Counted from the first letter of the stretch, positions 5,202 to 12,939 are shown. The stretch: DNA of 13,253 nt from JANXVV01 sp038230975 (GCA_038230975.1 JBBRMF010000140.1:1-13253), one strand, 5' to 3'. Numbers and translations: made by a program. The notes: generated by a model not told the origin, from the letters alone.

Positions 5202-7325
5202 ATGGTCAAGCCTCATCCCACTGCCGGTACATCCGTCTCCAGCGGGTTGTCTCAAATCGACGAGAACGCTTTGCCGGAAGGGGGCGGTATCATGGGATTG
5301 GCGGTGCGTCAGTTTGATTGGCGATCTACTACTTTAGGACCCGTCGCCACATGGCCTCACAGTCTGCGTGTGGCGGTGGGGATCTGCCTGAATTCGCGAT
5401 TCCCGATGTTTGTCTGGTGGGGGCCCGAACTCCTGAACATTTACAATGATGCATACATTCCGGTCCTGGGCAAACGCCATCCGGCAGCTCTCGGGCAACC
5501 GGCCCGGGAAATCTGGGGCGAAATTTGGGATGTTCTTGGTCCACAGGTCGACGCGGTCATGCTGCGCGGAGAGGCGACTTGGAACGAACGCGCGTCACTG
5601 GTCATGGAACGGAACGGTTTTACGGAACAAACTTATTTTAACTGGTCTTACAGTCCCATTCCTGGTGAAAACGGTGAAATTCTCGGGTTGTTTTGTGCCT
5701 GCACCGAAGAAACACAGCGCGTGTTGGCGGAGGACGCCTTGCGGGAAAGCGAGGCCAAGTTTCGCCAGCTTGCCGATGCCATGCCACAGATCGTCTGGAC
5801 TGCAAAACCGGATGGGATCCTCGATTACTACAATCGCCGTTGGTTCGAGTACATCAGTGTTCCGGAAGGTTCATTTGAGCTTGCGAAATGGGATCAGTAC
5901 ATCCATCCGGGAGATCTGCAGCGCGCGTATGAAACATGGGCGTCCTCTGTTGGATCCGGTGATCCGTACAACATTGAGTTTCGTGTCCGCCGCGCGGATG
6001 AGGTGTTTCGATGGTTTCTCGTTCGCGCCGTCGCGGTGAAGGATGGCAAGGGTCAGGTCATTCGCTGGCTTGGAACCTGCACGGATATTCACGATGAAAA
6101 GCAGTTGCGGGACCGAATTGAGGAACTGCTAGAATCCGAGCGGGCCGCAAGGGGTGACGCCGAGCGGGCCAGCCATATGAAAGACGAGTTTCTGGCGACG
6201 CTCAGCCATGAGTTGCGAACCCCACTGAATGCTATTTTGGGTTGGTCGCAAATTCTGATAAGCGATTCTTCTGATCCGGAGGATTTACGCCAGGGATTGG
6301 AGACAATTGAGCGCAATGCCCGTGCGCAAACGCAAATCATTGAAGATCTGCTCGATATGAGTCGAATTATCAGTGGGAAAGTACGATTGGATATGCAGCG
6401 CATCGATTTGGCCGCCGTGATTTTTGCGTCCGTCAATACCGTCAAACCCGCCGCCGATGCCAAGGGAATCCGAATTCAGACCCTACTCGATCCAACCGCC
6501 GGGCCGGTCTCGGGGGATCCGAACCGCCTGCAGCAAATATTTTGGAATCTGTTGAGTAATGCCGTCAAGTTCACTCCGAAAGATGGACGCATCCAAGTGT
6601 TGATGGAGAGAGTTGATTCGCATGTCGAGGTCAGCATTGTCGATTCCGGCGAGGGGATCAAACCCGAATTTCTTCCGCATGTGTTTGGTCGATTCAGACA
6701 GGCAGATGCTTCCACCACGCGGCGCCATGGTGGACTCGGTTTGGGTCTGGCGATCGTGAAACAATTGTCGGAGCTTCACGGTGGAAGCGTTCGCGCAAGC
6801 AACGTGGGGTCCGGAAAAGGGGCGACATTTATTGTTTCACTACCGCTGGCGGCCATCTATTCAGATGACGATTCATTGACGGCGCGGCGGCACCCAAAAA
6901 TGGGAGTGGGTCCCACTACGAAAGAAAATCGCGCGGAAATCAGCGGTGTGAAAGTGCTTGTGGTGGACGACGAGCCGGACGCGCGAGGACTCGTCCGAAG
7001 GCTGCTCGAGGATTGTGGTGCCCAGGTAATTGTTGCGAGCTCGGCCGGGGAGGCCTACCAAATGGTTCAGTCTGAGCGCCCCGACATTCTCGTGAGTGAC
7101 ATCGGCATGCCGGGCGAAGATGGTTACTCACTGATACGCCGGGTGCGAGCATTAGATTCGAATCAAGGGGGCAATACTCCCGCAGTCGCCCTCACCGCAT
7201 ACGCACGCGCGGAAGATCGGATGAAAGCCGTCGTAGCTGGGTTTCAGCACCACGTCGTAAAGCCTGTCGAGCCGGCCGAATTAATCACAATGGTGGCCGC
7301 TCTCGCCAAACGCGGGGAAGCGTGA
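5202..7325 (+). CDS. Soluble hybrid sensor histidine kinase / response regulator (PAS-PAS-HisKA-HATPase-REC)
   Basis: This is a two-component hybrid kinase without transmembrane segments, so it senses a cytoplasmic signal or a partner. In order (from ATG 5202, 707 residues): an N-terminal PAS-like domain (about 35-170) with the recurring LGPVATWPHSLR and FVWWGPELL signature; a PAS_3-type domain (about 188-300); a short coiled coil; HisKA with SHELRTPLN, phosphoacceptor His336; HATPase with the N-box NLLSNAVKF, DSGEGI and GGLGLGLAIVKQL; and a C-terminal receiver with VVDDEPD, phosphoacceptor Asp633 in SDIGMPGEDG, LTAYA and Lys687. All catalytic residues are present. Start alternatives are GTG 5166 and ATG 5292 (preceded by GGAAGGGGG); I prefer 5202 because the GGG-x-MG segment before 5292 belongs to the conserved domain edge. 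No DNA-binding output domain exists, so a separate phosphotransfer or regulator protein is expected. Its stop overlaps the next gene. Confidence 0.94.
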   Translation: MVKPHPTAGTSVSSGLSQIDENALPEGGGIMGLAVRQFDWRSTTLGPVATWPHSLRVAVGICLNSRFPMFVWWGPELLNIYNDAYIPVLGKRHPAALGQPAREIWGEIWDVLGPQVDAVMLRGEATWNERASLVMERNGFTEQTYFNWSYSPIPGENGEILGLFCACTEETQRVLAEDALRESEAKFRQLADAMPQIVWTAKPDGILDYYNRRWFEYISVPEGSFELAKWDQYIHPGDLQRAYETWASSVGSGDPYNIEFRVRRADEVFRWFLVRAVAVKDGKGQVIRWLGTCTDIHDEKQLRDRIEELLESERAARGDAERASHMKDEFLATLSHELRTPLNAILGWSQILISDSSDPEDLRQGLETIERNARAQTQIIEDLLDMSRIISGKVRLDMQRIDLAAVIFASVNTVKPAADAKGIRIQTLLDPTAGPVSGDPNRLQQIFWNLLSNAVKFTPKDGRIQVLMERVDSHVEVSIVDSGEGIKPEFLPHVFGRFRQADASTTRRHGGLGLGLAIVKQLSELHGGSVRASNVGSGKGATFIVSLPLAAIYSDDDSLTARRHPKMGVGPTTKENRAEISGVKVLVVDDEPDARGLVRRLLEDCGAQVIVASSAGEAYQMVQSERPDILVSDIGMPGEDGYSLIRRVRALDSNQGGNTPAVALTAYARAEDRMKAVVAGFQHHVVKPVEPAELITMVAALAKRGEA

Positions 7326-8155
7326 CCGCGTCTTTGCCTCCAATCAAACCTTCTCGCAGTATTTACGCCCAAAAAATGCATGGATTTGACGAAGTTGCCT
7401 TCGTCGATCAGGCGGCTTTTCAAAATCATGGGCGTTGGAACGATTTTTTTCAGAAACGCATCGGGCCTCATTTTGATGGCCAGGTGATCTTTGAAGTCGG
7501 TTGTTTCGACGCCGCCTACCTTTGCCGAATTGCCGCGAATCATCCGCGGACGGGGTTCATCGGACTCGATTGGAAATGCAAGGCGATCTACGACGGAGCG
7601 AAACGCCTTACGGAAATGCGACTGCGCAATATCGTGCTGCTCCGCGCGCGCGCCCAGAATGTGCGGCAGATTTTCGCGGAGCAGGAAGTGGATGAAATAT
7701 GGGTGTTTCATCCAGATCCATGCGATCGCCCGGCCGAATTGAAAAATCGCCTGATGGCCGAGCCATTCCTGGTAGATGCTCACTCTGCCTTGCGGGACGG
7801 TGTATCCACCCTCACTTTGAAAACTGATCATGCCGGATACTACCGATGGGTGCTGAGCCTATTCAACCTTTCAAAGCCGGAATCGTTTGAAGATTTGGCT
7901 AAGCAATCTCACTTGATCGACGTAGGGCGGCAGTGGCCTATGAGCGTTCAAAGCGAAGCCATCTTGCAGAGATTCACGGTTCACGTCCAATCGGCAGATT
8001 ACTGGAATGACATAAATGCGCTGGCCGCGACATCCAACCACTACTTCGCCGGCCAGAAGACGCTGTTTGAAAATCGCTTCATCCGCAAAAAACTTCCGAT
8101 TTATTTGTTCCAAATTGCCAAGCGGGAACTAAATCATGGTGCGCGACCAGTGTAG
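7322..8155 (+). CDS. Divergent TrmB-family tRNA (guanine-N7) methyltransferase-like protein
   Basis: TrmB enzymes place m7G46 in tRNA using S-adenosylmethionine. Here the family layout is visible: an SAM-site strand IFEVGCFDAAYL (56-67), FIGLDWKCKAI (79-89), NIVLLRARAQNV (103-114), the catalytic-region HPDPCDRPAELKNRL (130-144) in place of FPDPWPKKRHHKRRL, then LKTDHAGYYRWVL (166-178), and the C-terminal TLFENRFIRKKLPIYLF (247-263), which matches the T-x-[FY]-E...PIY ending of TrmB. The glycine-rich loop is eroded (GCFDAAYL against GFGxGxxL) and the PWPK basic patch is lost, so activity or target may differ. Start GTG 7322 overlaps the kinase stop (GTGA), with GGGGAAG just upstream; ATG 7376 is a weaker option. 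It may be a paralogue and not the housekeeping enzyme. Confidence 0.8.
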   Translation: MTASLPPIKPSRSIYAQKMHGFDEVAFVDQAAFQNHGRWNDFFQKRIGPHFDGQVIFEVGCFDAAYLCRIAANHPRTGFIGLDWKCKAIYDGAKRLTEMRLRNIVLLRARAQNVRQIFAEQEVDEIWVFHPDPCDRPAELKNRLMAEPFLVDAHSALRDGVSTLTLKTDHAGYYRWVLSLFNLSKPESFEDLAKQSHLIDVGRQWPMSVQSEAILQRFTVHVQSADYWNDINALAATSNHYFAGQKTLFENRFIRKKLPIYLFQIAKRELNHGARPV

Positions 8156-8166
8156 GTTACGCACTA

Positions 8167-8214
8167 AGCTTGAGAAGATTTCCGTAGCCCGTGCGACGAA
8201 TAAATTCTCAAGCT
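8167..8214. repeat. Inverted repeat AGCTTGAGAA...TTCTCAAGCT
   Basis: Ten-base arms (8167-8176 and 8205-8214) are exact reverse complements around a 28-base spacer. The repeat starts 12 bases past the methyltransferase stop. It may serve as a 3' stabilising hairpin or, being symmetrical, act on transcripts from both sides. It lacks a T-run. Confidence 0.55.
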
Positions 8215-8253
8215 CACTGCGGAACCTGCGAATTGAAAGCCGCGTAATTTCCC

Positions 8254-8270
8254 ACGCTTAGAGCGTTTTT
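8254..8270 (+). terminator. Weak intrinsic terminator after the methyltransferase gene
   Basis: ACGCT (8254-8258) pairs with AGCGT (8262-8266) across a three-base loop and runs into five Ts (8266-8270). The stem is only five base pairs, so this is a modest candidate, but its position after the kinase-methyltransferase unit and its T-run fit a terminator on the plus strand. Confidence 0.4.
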
Positions 8271-8280
8271 CAACTTGGTT

Positions 8281-8368
8281 GGGTGCCACGGGTCGCGGTA
8301 CTCCGAGACCCGTGCGTGTCATTCACCGAAAAAAGCACAGGTCTGCGCGTACGCCGACCTGTGGCACC
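8281..8368. repeat. Palindromic double-hairpin element, repeat family 1, intact copy
   Basis: The ends are inverted repeats: GGTGCCACGGGTC (8282-8294) against GACCTGTGGCACC (8356-8368), 12 of 13 paired. Inside are two independent hairpins. The first is CACGGGTC (8287-8294) with GACCCGTG (8307-8314). The second is CACAGGTC (8336-8343) with GACCTGTG (8356-8363), extended after one mismatch by GCG/CGC around a CGTA loop. All four arms are near-copies, so the whole can refold as one long cruciform. A degenerate relative is at 50-131. The plan resembles REP/BIME doublets; no transposase is in the window. Confidence 0.8.
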
Positions 8369-8432
8369 GCGACACCTAAGCGACGTACCAAGCTGAAAAG
8401 TGATCTAATAAGACGGCATCATCCAGAATCTT

Positions 8433-8460
8433 CCTTGGCGTTCTCTGCGTCCTGGCGTTC
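8433..8460. repeat. Short degenerate tandem repeat (GCGT units, period about 9-10)
   Basis: The stretch reads as successive units CCTTGGCGTT, CTCTGCGT and CCTGGCGTTC, with GCGT recurring at 9-10-base steps. Similar T/C-rich GCGT strings are, from memory, dispersed between genes in several bacterial phyla. It lies 22 bp downstream of the exporter operon. Function is unknown; it could be a remnant of a dispersed repeat or a transcript end. Confidence 0.4.
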
Positions 8461-8482
8461 ATTTCTCTTGAATTCAAAACGA

Positions 8483-9175
8483 TCAATGAACCGGTTCGGC
8501 CTCCACAAACTTCCCCTTATCCAGATGAATCACCCGCGAAGCGGCGGCAGCGCTGTGTGGATCGTGCGTGACCATGATGATCGTTTTGGCGAAATCCTTG
8601 TTCAGCTTTTGCAGAAGCAATAGCACATCCCGAGCGCTCGCCGCATCAAGATTCCCCGTCGGTTCATCCGCCAGAATAATATCCGGGTCCGTCACGATCG
8701 CCCGCGCGATGGCGACGCGCTGTTCCTGCCCGCCGGAAAGCTGCCGTGGGAAGTGGTCCATCCGGTCTTCCAATCCCACTAGCTTTAGCGCCGTCGCGCT
8801 GCGCGCCCGCCGTTCAGCGCGATTGAGGGATGTCAGCTTCAACGGCAGCTCCACATTCTCCTGGGCCGTCAACACAGGAATCAAATTAAACGATTGAAAC
8901 ACAAACCCGATGCAGTTGTTTCGCCATCGCGCAAGGCTCCGCTCACCCATCGTAGCCGGCTCGATGGTCAGCACCATCAATTGCCCACCGGTGGGTTTAT
9001 CCATGCCGGCAATCAAATGCAGCAGCGTGCTTTTCCCGGAGCCCGAAGGGCCCATCAACGCCACAAACTCCCCGCGCTGAATGGATACATCCACCTGATC
9101 CAGCGCAACCACTTTCGTTTGCCCGCGCTCAAACTCTTTGCTCAAGGTGATGGCCTGCACGATCGCTTCGCTCAC
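8483..9175 (-). CDS. ABC exporter ATP-binding protein, LolD/MacB/DevA-like
   Basis: This cytoplasmic ATPase drives an FtsX-type (type VII) ABC system. It has Walker A GPSGSGKST (42-50), Q-loop at Gln94 (FVFQSFNLIP), signature LSGGQ (146-150) in LSGGQEQRVAIARA, Walker B IILADEP (166-172), D-loop NLD and H-loop His204 (VTHD). All catalytic parts are present and the length (230) is typical for LolD, MacB-NBD and DevA proteins. The start is GTG 9175, with AAGGAA five bases upstream lying across the adaptor stop; the gap to that stop is 11 bp. It is the last gene of the four-gene unit. Family membership is sure, but the cargo is not. Confidence 0.95.
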   Translation of the reverse strand: MSEAIVQAITLSKEFERGQTKVVALDQVDVSIQRGEFVALMGPSGSGKSTLLHLIAGMDKPTGGQLMVLTIEPATMGERSLARWRNNCIGFVFQSFNLIPVLTAQENVELPLKLTSLNRAERRARSATALKLVGLEDRMDHFPRQLSGGQEQRVAIARAIVTDPDIILADEPTGNLDAASARDVLLLLQKLNKDFAKTIIMVTHDPHSAAAASRVIHLDKGKFVEAEPVH

Positions 9176-9186
9176 GAATGTTCCTT

Positions 9187-10545
9187 TCAGCTCTTGGCTT
9201 CCACGGTTTTCACCGCGGCGCCGTCCTGCAATGTATCCGGCGGGCTGATGATCAGAATCTCACCCCCGCTTAATCCCTTGCGAATCTCCACGTCATTGCC
9301 ACCGGATTTCACCGAGGCAACCGTTCGCTTGATCGCGATTCCTTTTTCAACAACAAACACCGCGCCATCGCGAACCGCCGTCGCCGGCACGCGTATCGCC
9401 GGCCGCTCCGCCGCAGGTTTTGAGGCCGACCCTTGCGTCGCCGCCAATTTCAGCGGTGAAAGAAACGACACCGTCGCGTTCATATCCGGTTTCAAAAAAT
9501 TATCCGGATTCAACACCTTTACCCGCACCTGCACCGTCGCCTTCTGACGGTTGGCCTCCGGCGAAATCAAATCCACCTGCCCCGCATATTTCTTATCCGG
9601 ATACGCATCCGTCACAATCCAGCACGGCTGCTTCGGCAATACCTTCGCAAAATCATTTTGACTAATATCCAACTCCACCCGCAGGTCGTTCAAATCGGCG
9701 ATCGAAACAACATACCCCTTGGCTCCGCGTTCGCCGACAAAACCGGTGGTGACAAACTCACCCACTTCAACGTTGCGAGCCAACACCGTCGCAGGAATCG
9801 GCGAGCGGATGACGGTATTGGACAGGTCGATATTCGACATCGCCAGCCCACCTTCAAGCTGCCGTACCGTGGCGCGCTGCGCGTCGATCTGTTCCTTGCG
9901 CGGCCCGACTCTCACCAACTCGAACTGCTGCCGCTGCGATTCAAATTGCGCCTGCCGCGATCGCACGAGCCCATCCGCATCGTCAATCTGCTGCGGTGAA
10001 ATCGCCCCGGTCTTCTCCAGCCCGACCATGCGTTTCAGGCTGACTTCGGCGTTGGTCAGCTCGGCTTTCATCTGATCGACCTTGGCCTGCGCCGCCGCGA
10101 TATCCTGCGTGCGCGACCCCGCTTCCAACTCCGCCAACAGCGCCTTGGCATTATCCAACCGACCCTGTTCCTGCGCCACCCGCGCTCGATACTCATCATC
10201 TTCCAGGCGAACGAGAACTGTCCCTTTTTCAATCTTGTCGCCCATCTCCACGCCGATCCACGCCACCCGGCCAAGCACCTTGCTGGCCAGTTCAATCTTG
10301 TGGGCCGCCATCACATATCCCGTCGCGTTCAGCACCACGAGATCCGATTCGGTGACCGTCCCCTCCGGCACGCGCACCAGCATCGTCTGCACCGATGGAG
10401 CTGCGGATGCCAAACGCCACTGCCATCCAATGACAATGGCCCCCACGACCACGATCAAAACGAAAACCCACGGCCAACTCGACCGCTCATCGCGTTGCGC
10501 CTTGTGCTCTTTGTTGATCCGAAGTTTTTGGAGTTCAGTATCCAC
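9187..10545 (-). CDS. HlyD/MacA-type membrane-fusion (periplasmic adaptor) protein
   Basis: This adaptor would link the inner-membrane exporter to an outer-membrane channel. A single N-terminal anchor helix (about 25-43) follows a charged cytoplasmic start. Then come a first lipoyl half-motif (GDKIEKGTVLVRLEDDEY, about 95-115), a long coiled-coil hairpin (about 115-245) with two similar segments (GSRTQDIAAAQAKV and GPRKEQIDAQRATV), the second lipoyl half (ARNVEVGEFVTTG), a beta-barrel domain and a membrane-proximal domain with IRVPATAVRDGAVFVV. Length 452 is usual for the family. The start is GTG 10545, ten bases after the permease stop, with no strong ribosome site. No TolC-like gene is in the window. 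Confidence 0.93.
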   Translation of the reverse strand: MDTELQKLRINKEHKAQRDERSSWPWVFVLIVVVGAIVIGWQWRLASAAPSVQTMLVRVPEGTVTESDLVVLNATGYVMAAHKIELASKVLGRVAWIGVEMGDKIEKGTVLVRLEDDEYRARVAQEQGRLDNAKALLAELEAGSRTQDIAAAQAKVDQMKAELTNAEVSLKRMVGLEKTGAISPQQIDDADGLVRSRQAQFESQRQQFELVRVGPRKEQIDAQRATVRQLEGGLAMSNIDLSNTVIRSPIPATVLARNVEVGEFVTTGFVGERGAKGYVVSIADLNDLRVELDISQNDFAKVLPKQPCWIVTDAYPDKKYAGQVDLISPEANRQKATVQVRVKVLNPDNFLKPDMNATVSFLSPLKLAATQGSASKPAAERPAIRVPATAVRDGAVFVVEKGIAIKRTVASVKSGGNDVEIRKGLSGGEILIISPPDTLQDGAAVKTVEAKS

Positions 10546-10555
10546 GGTGGTTCAA

Positions 10556-11719
10556 TTATAAATCGCGCATCGCCGCGACGATTCCTTTTTTAGACGCAGC
10601 CCACGCCGGCAAAAATCCACCGAGTGCGCCGATCAGAGCCGCGAAACCAAGCCCCCATAAAATGGCTTTCAGTCCGACCTTGAACTTGAACGCCACTTCG
10701 CTGAATGTCGCGAAGCTGCCCACGCCGGTCGTGAATCCGTTCATCGGCAACGCCAGCAAAACGCCGAAAATTCCGCCAATCAGCGCAAGGCAAATCGATT
10801 CCAGCATAAAGGATCGCAGGATTGCCCATCGTCCGAATCCAAGTGCCCGCATCGTGCCGATCTCCCTCGCCCGCCGCGCCACTGCTGCGTACATCGTGTT
10901 CGTCGCCGCGAACGCACTGCCAACCGCCATGATGATCGCCACCGCAAACCCAAGTGACTGCAGCGGAAGCCCTGCGCTGGTCATCGCCTCGTAATACTTT
11001 TTTTCGCTCAGTACGCCCGACCCGAGCCTTTGGTCTTCCATGATTGTTTTCGTCAGCGATTCGAGCGCTGTATTGCTTTCCGCCCGAACCAGCAATGAAC
11101 TGCTTCCCCCTTGCTGCTCAAAGTCACCGCGCAGTTGATTCAGATCAACCCAGATCTCGCTGTTCGATGCCGAATCCCCCACGCGGAAAACACCCACCAC
11201 TTCCCACGACCCGCGCCCGAACTTCACTTTCTTACCGAGCTGCGCATCCGGATATCGCCGCGCGATCGATTCGCCGACAATGATCTGCCGCAGGCCCGGC
11301 TCAAACTTCTTGCCGTTCAGAATCTCCATCGTCCGCATCGAAAAACCGATCGGCAACATCCCGCGCACGCTCACGTTCATACCCGTCGGGAAATCGACAC
11401 TCGGCAGATTGACCACCGTCAACGCCTCCGGTGAAACCATCGGCTCACCGCTTGCATCCGTCGCAATGCCCGGTAGCCTGCGGATGATCTGATACGATTC
11501 GCTTGTCACGGATGAACTCAATTCCGAATCCACCCCTTTGCGAAGCACGATCAAATGCCGCGGATCACCGCTGCCGGCGAAGATGCTTTTCAGGCCTTCG
11601 GTCAACGCCAGCGCCGTCACCAGCACCGCCACCGTCAGCCCGATGCCGACTGCCGTCATGAACGTCGTGCCCTTGCGCTCGACGAGATTGCGGAGATTGT
11701 AAGTGATCGGAACGCCCAT
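10556..11719 (-). CDS. FtsX/MacB-type ABC permease, second of the pair
   Basis: This inner-membrane permease has four predicted helices in the MacB arrangement. One is at about 18-40, followed by a large periplasmic MacB_PCD-like domain (about 45-245), and three are C-terminal (about 257-280, 306-332, 350-377). The coupling segment ARRAREIGTMRALGF, typical of FtsX domains, precedes the third helix. The periplasmic domain has VVGVFRVGDSASNSEIWVD, a common stretch in these permeases. The ATG at 11719 comes six bases after the first permease's stop, so coupling is likely. It differs clearly from the first permease, so the two probably form a heterodimer. Confidence 0.93.
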   Translation of the reverse strand: MGVPITYNLRNLVERKGTTFMTAVGIGLTVAVLVTALALTEGLKSIFAGSGDPRHLIVLRKGVDSELSSSVTSESYQIIRRLPGIATDASGEPMVSPEALTVVNLPSVDFPTGMNVSVRGMLPIGFSMRTMEILNGKKFEPGLRQIIVGESIARRYPDAQLGKKVKFGRGSWEVVGVFRVGDSASNSEIWVDLNQLRGDFEQQGGSSSLLVRAESNTALESLTKTIMEDQRLGSGVLSEKKYYEAMTSAGLPLQSLGFAVAIIMAVGSAFAATNTMYAAVARRAREIGTMRALGFGRWAILRSFMLESICLALIGGIFGVLLALPMNGFTTGVGSFATFSEVAFKFKVGLKAILWGLGFAALIGALGGFLPAWAASKKGIVAAMRDL

Positions 11720-11725
11720 GAATAT

Positions 11726-12877
11726 TCAACCCGTAAACCGCAGTGATTCCACGACATTTTTCCGAGCCGCGACCAGCGCCGGCACCAGCGCCGCCAGCAA
11801 ACCGATCAGCGCCGACATCCCCAGCACAATCGCGCACGCCTGCCATTTCAGTCCCTGAAATCCAAAGTTCGCGCCGCTCGCCTCCAGGACTTTTGCGAGC
11901 AACAATCCCAGACCAAGTCCCGCCACTCCGCCAAGTAAACTGATGGCGACCGACTCCCCCAGAATCAACTGCAAGATCTCATTTGGCGTGTAACCCAGCG
12001 TCCGCAGAATCGCCATCTCCCTCGTACGCTCCCGTACCGCCATCGCCACGGTGTTGGCTGACACCAGCAAAATCGTAAACGTCACCGCGCTTACGATTGC
12101 TGCCAGAAACAGCTTGATATTCCCGAGAAACGCCAGGAATGATCGAGCGAATTCTTTTTCCGATTCCGTGCGCGTCGGGAACGGCGAGTTGTCAAACATC
12201 GCGTCAATCGCCCGCGAAATCCGTGGCACATCGTCCGGCGAAGAAGCCAAAATCGCATACGTCCCCACCGTATCGCGAGATTTTGAACCGGTTGGCAGCA
12301 ACTCCGTCAGATACTCGCGATGAAAAATCAACGTCTCGCCATTGGGCGCGTGCGTATAAATTCCCGCGATCGTGAGTTCCAGCGTGACCGGATAGATATC
12401 ACCGACGATGACGATTCGATCCCCCACCTTCAGGTTGTATTTCGTCGCGATTTTCTCACCCACCGCGCACGCCGTCCGCGTTCGTTTAAATTCCACCATT
12501 TGCTCCGGCGGCATCTGCCAGTCTTTGCGAATGTTAAAAATTCGATCCGCATCCACCGCAAACCGCGCGAAGAAATCTTTCGGCTCCTTGTACTTGCCCT
12601 GAAACCACGTCCACGCCGAAACTTCTTCCACACCCGCCAACGCCTTAATCCGCTGGAAATGACTCGCCGGCAATGACTGCGTCAGCGATACCCGATGCCG
12701 ACAAATCAAACGCTGTGCCTCCGAAGGAGAGGTTGGCTCACTATAGAAAAACCCCTGGTACAGCGCCGTCAGCAATGCCAACAGCGCCAACGAAACCGCC
12801 GTGCTCGCCAGCGTCAAAAGCGTTCGACGGCGGTTACGCAGAATATTCCGGAAGATAAGTGATCCCAATCTAAACAT
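11726..12877 (-). CDS. FtsX/MacB-type ABC permease, first of the pair
   Basis: This is the promoter-proximal gene of the exporter operon. A first helix (about 20-44) follows a basic N-terminus (RNRRRT). A periplasmic domain follows (about 45-245), then three helices (about 252-275, 305-335, 345-372) with the FtsX coupling segment RERTREMAILRTLGYTPNEI. Length 383 matches DevC/MacB-type permeases without a fused ATPase. The periplasmic domain includes VGEKIATKYNLKVGDRIVI and LTIAGIYTHAPNGETLI, as in FtsX-family members. The ATG at 12877 has no ribosome site, and a candidate promoter lies so close upstream that the transcript may be nearly leaderless. Confidence 0.93.
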   Translation of the reverse strand: MFRLGSLIFRNILRNRRRTLLTLASTAVSLALLALLTALYQGFFYSEPTSPSEAQRLICRHRVSLTQSLPASHFQRIKALAGVEEVSAWTWFQGKYKEPKDFFARFAVDADRIFNIRKDWQMPPEQMVEFKRTRTACAVGEKIATKYNLKVGDRIVIVGDIYPVTLELTIAGIYTHAPNGETLIFHREYLTELLPTGSKSRDTVGTYAILASSPDDVPRISRAIDAMFDNSPFPTRTESEKEFARSFLAFLGNIKLFLAAIVSAVTFTILLVSANTVAMAVRERTREMAILRTLGYTPNEILQLILGESVAISLLGGVAGLGLGLLLAKVLEASGANFGFQGLKWQACAIVLGMSALIGLLAALVPALVAARKNVVESLRFTG

Positions 12878-12888
12878 CGTCGACTGCG

Positions 12889-12917
12889 ATGCTAAGAAAG
12901 ATGCGCCACCCGGTCAA
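12889..12917 (-). promoter_or_regulatory. Candidate sigma-70-type promoter of the exporter operon
   Basis: On the minus strand TTGACC (12917-12912) and TAGCAT (12894-12889) are separated by exactly 17 bases; they match the consensus at 5 of 6 and 4 of 6 positions. The expected transcript start is near 12882, about five bases before the ATG at 12877, which itself has no ribosome site. This would give an almost leaderless message. Confidence 0.4.
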
Positions 12918-12939
12918 ACTTCCGGTTACTTACTTCGAT

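Larger units (their letters stand above)
8156..8482. other. Convergent intergenic region, 327 bp, repeat-rich
   Basis: This spacer lies between the 3' ends of the methyltransferase gene (plus) and the exporter ATPase gene (minus). It contains, left to right: a 10-bp inverted repeat, a weak plus-strand terminator, the 88-bp palindromic element of family 1, and a short 9-10-bp-period repeat. No coding frame of note is seen. The gap is large for convergent genes, and nearly half is accounted for by these structures. Confidence 0.7.

Noticed and set aside
7244..7831. Minus-strand open frame of 195 codons opposite the kinase end and methyltransferase
   Set aside because: It crosses two confidently assigned genes and has no recognisable domain.
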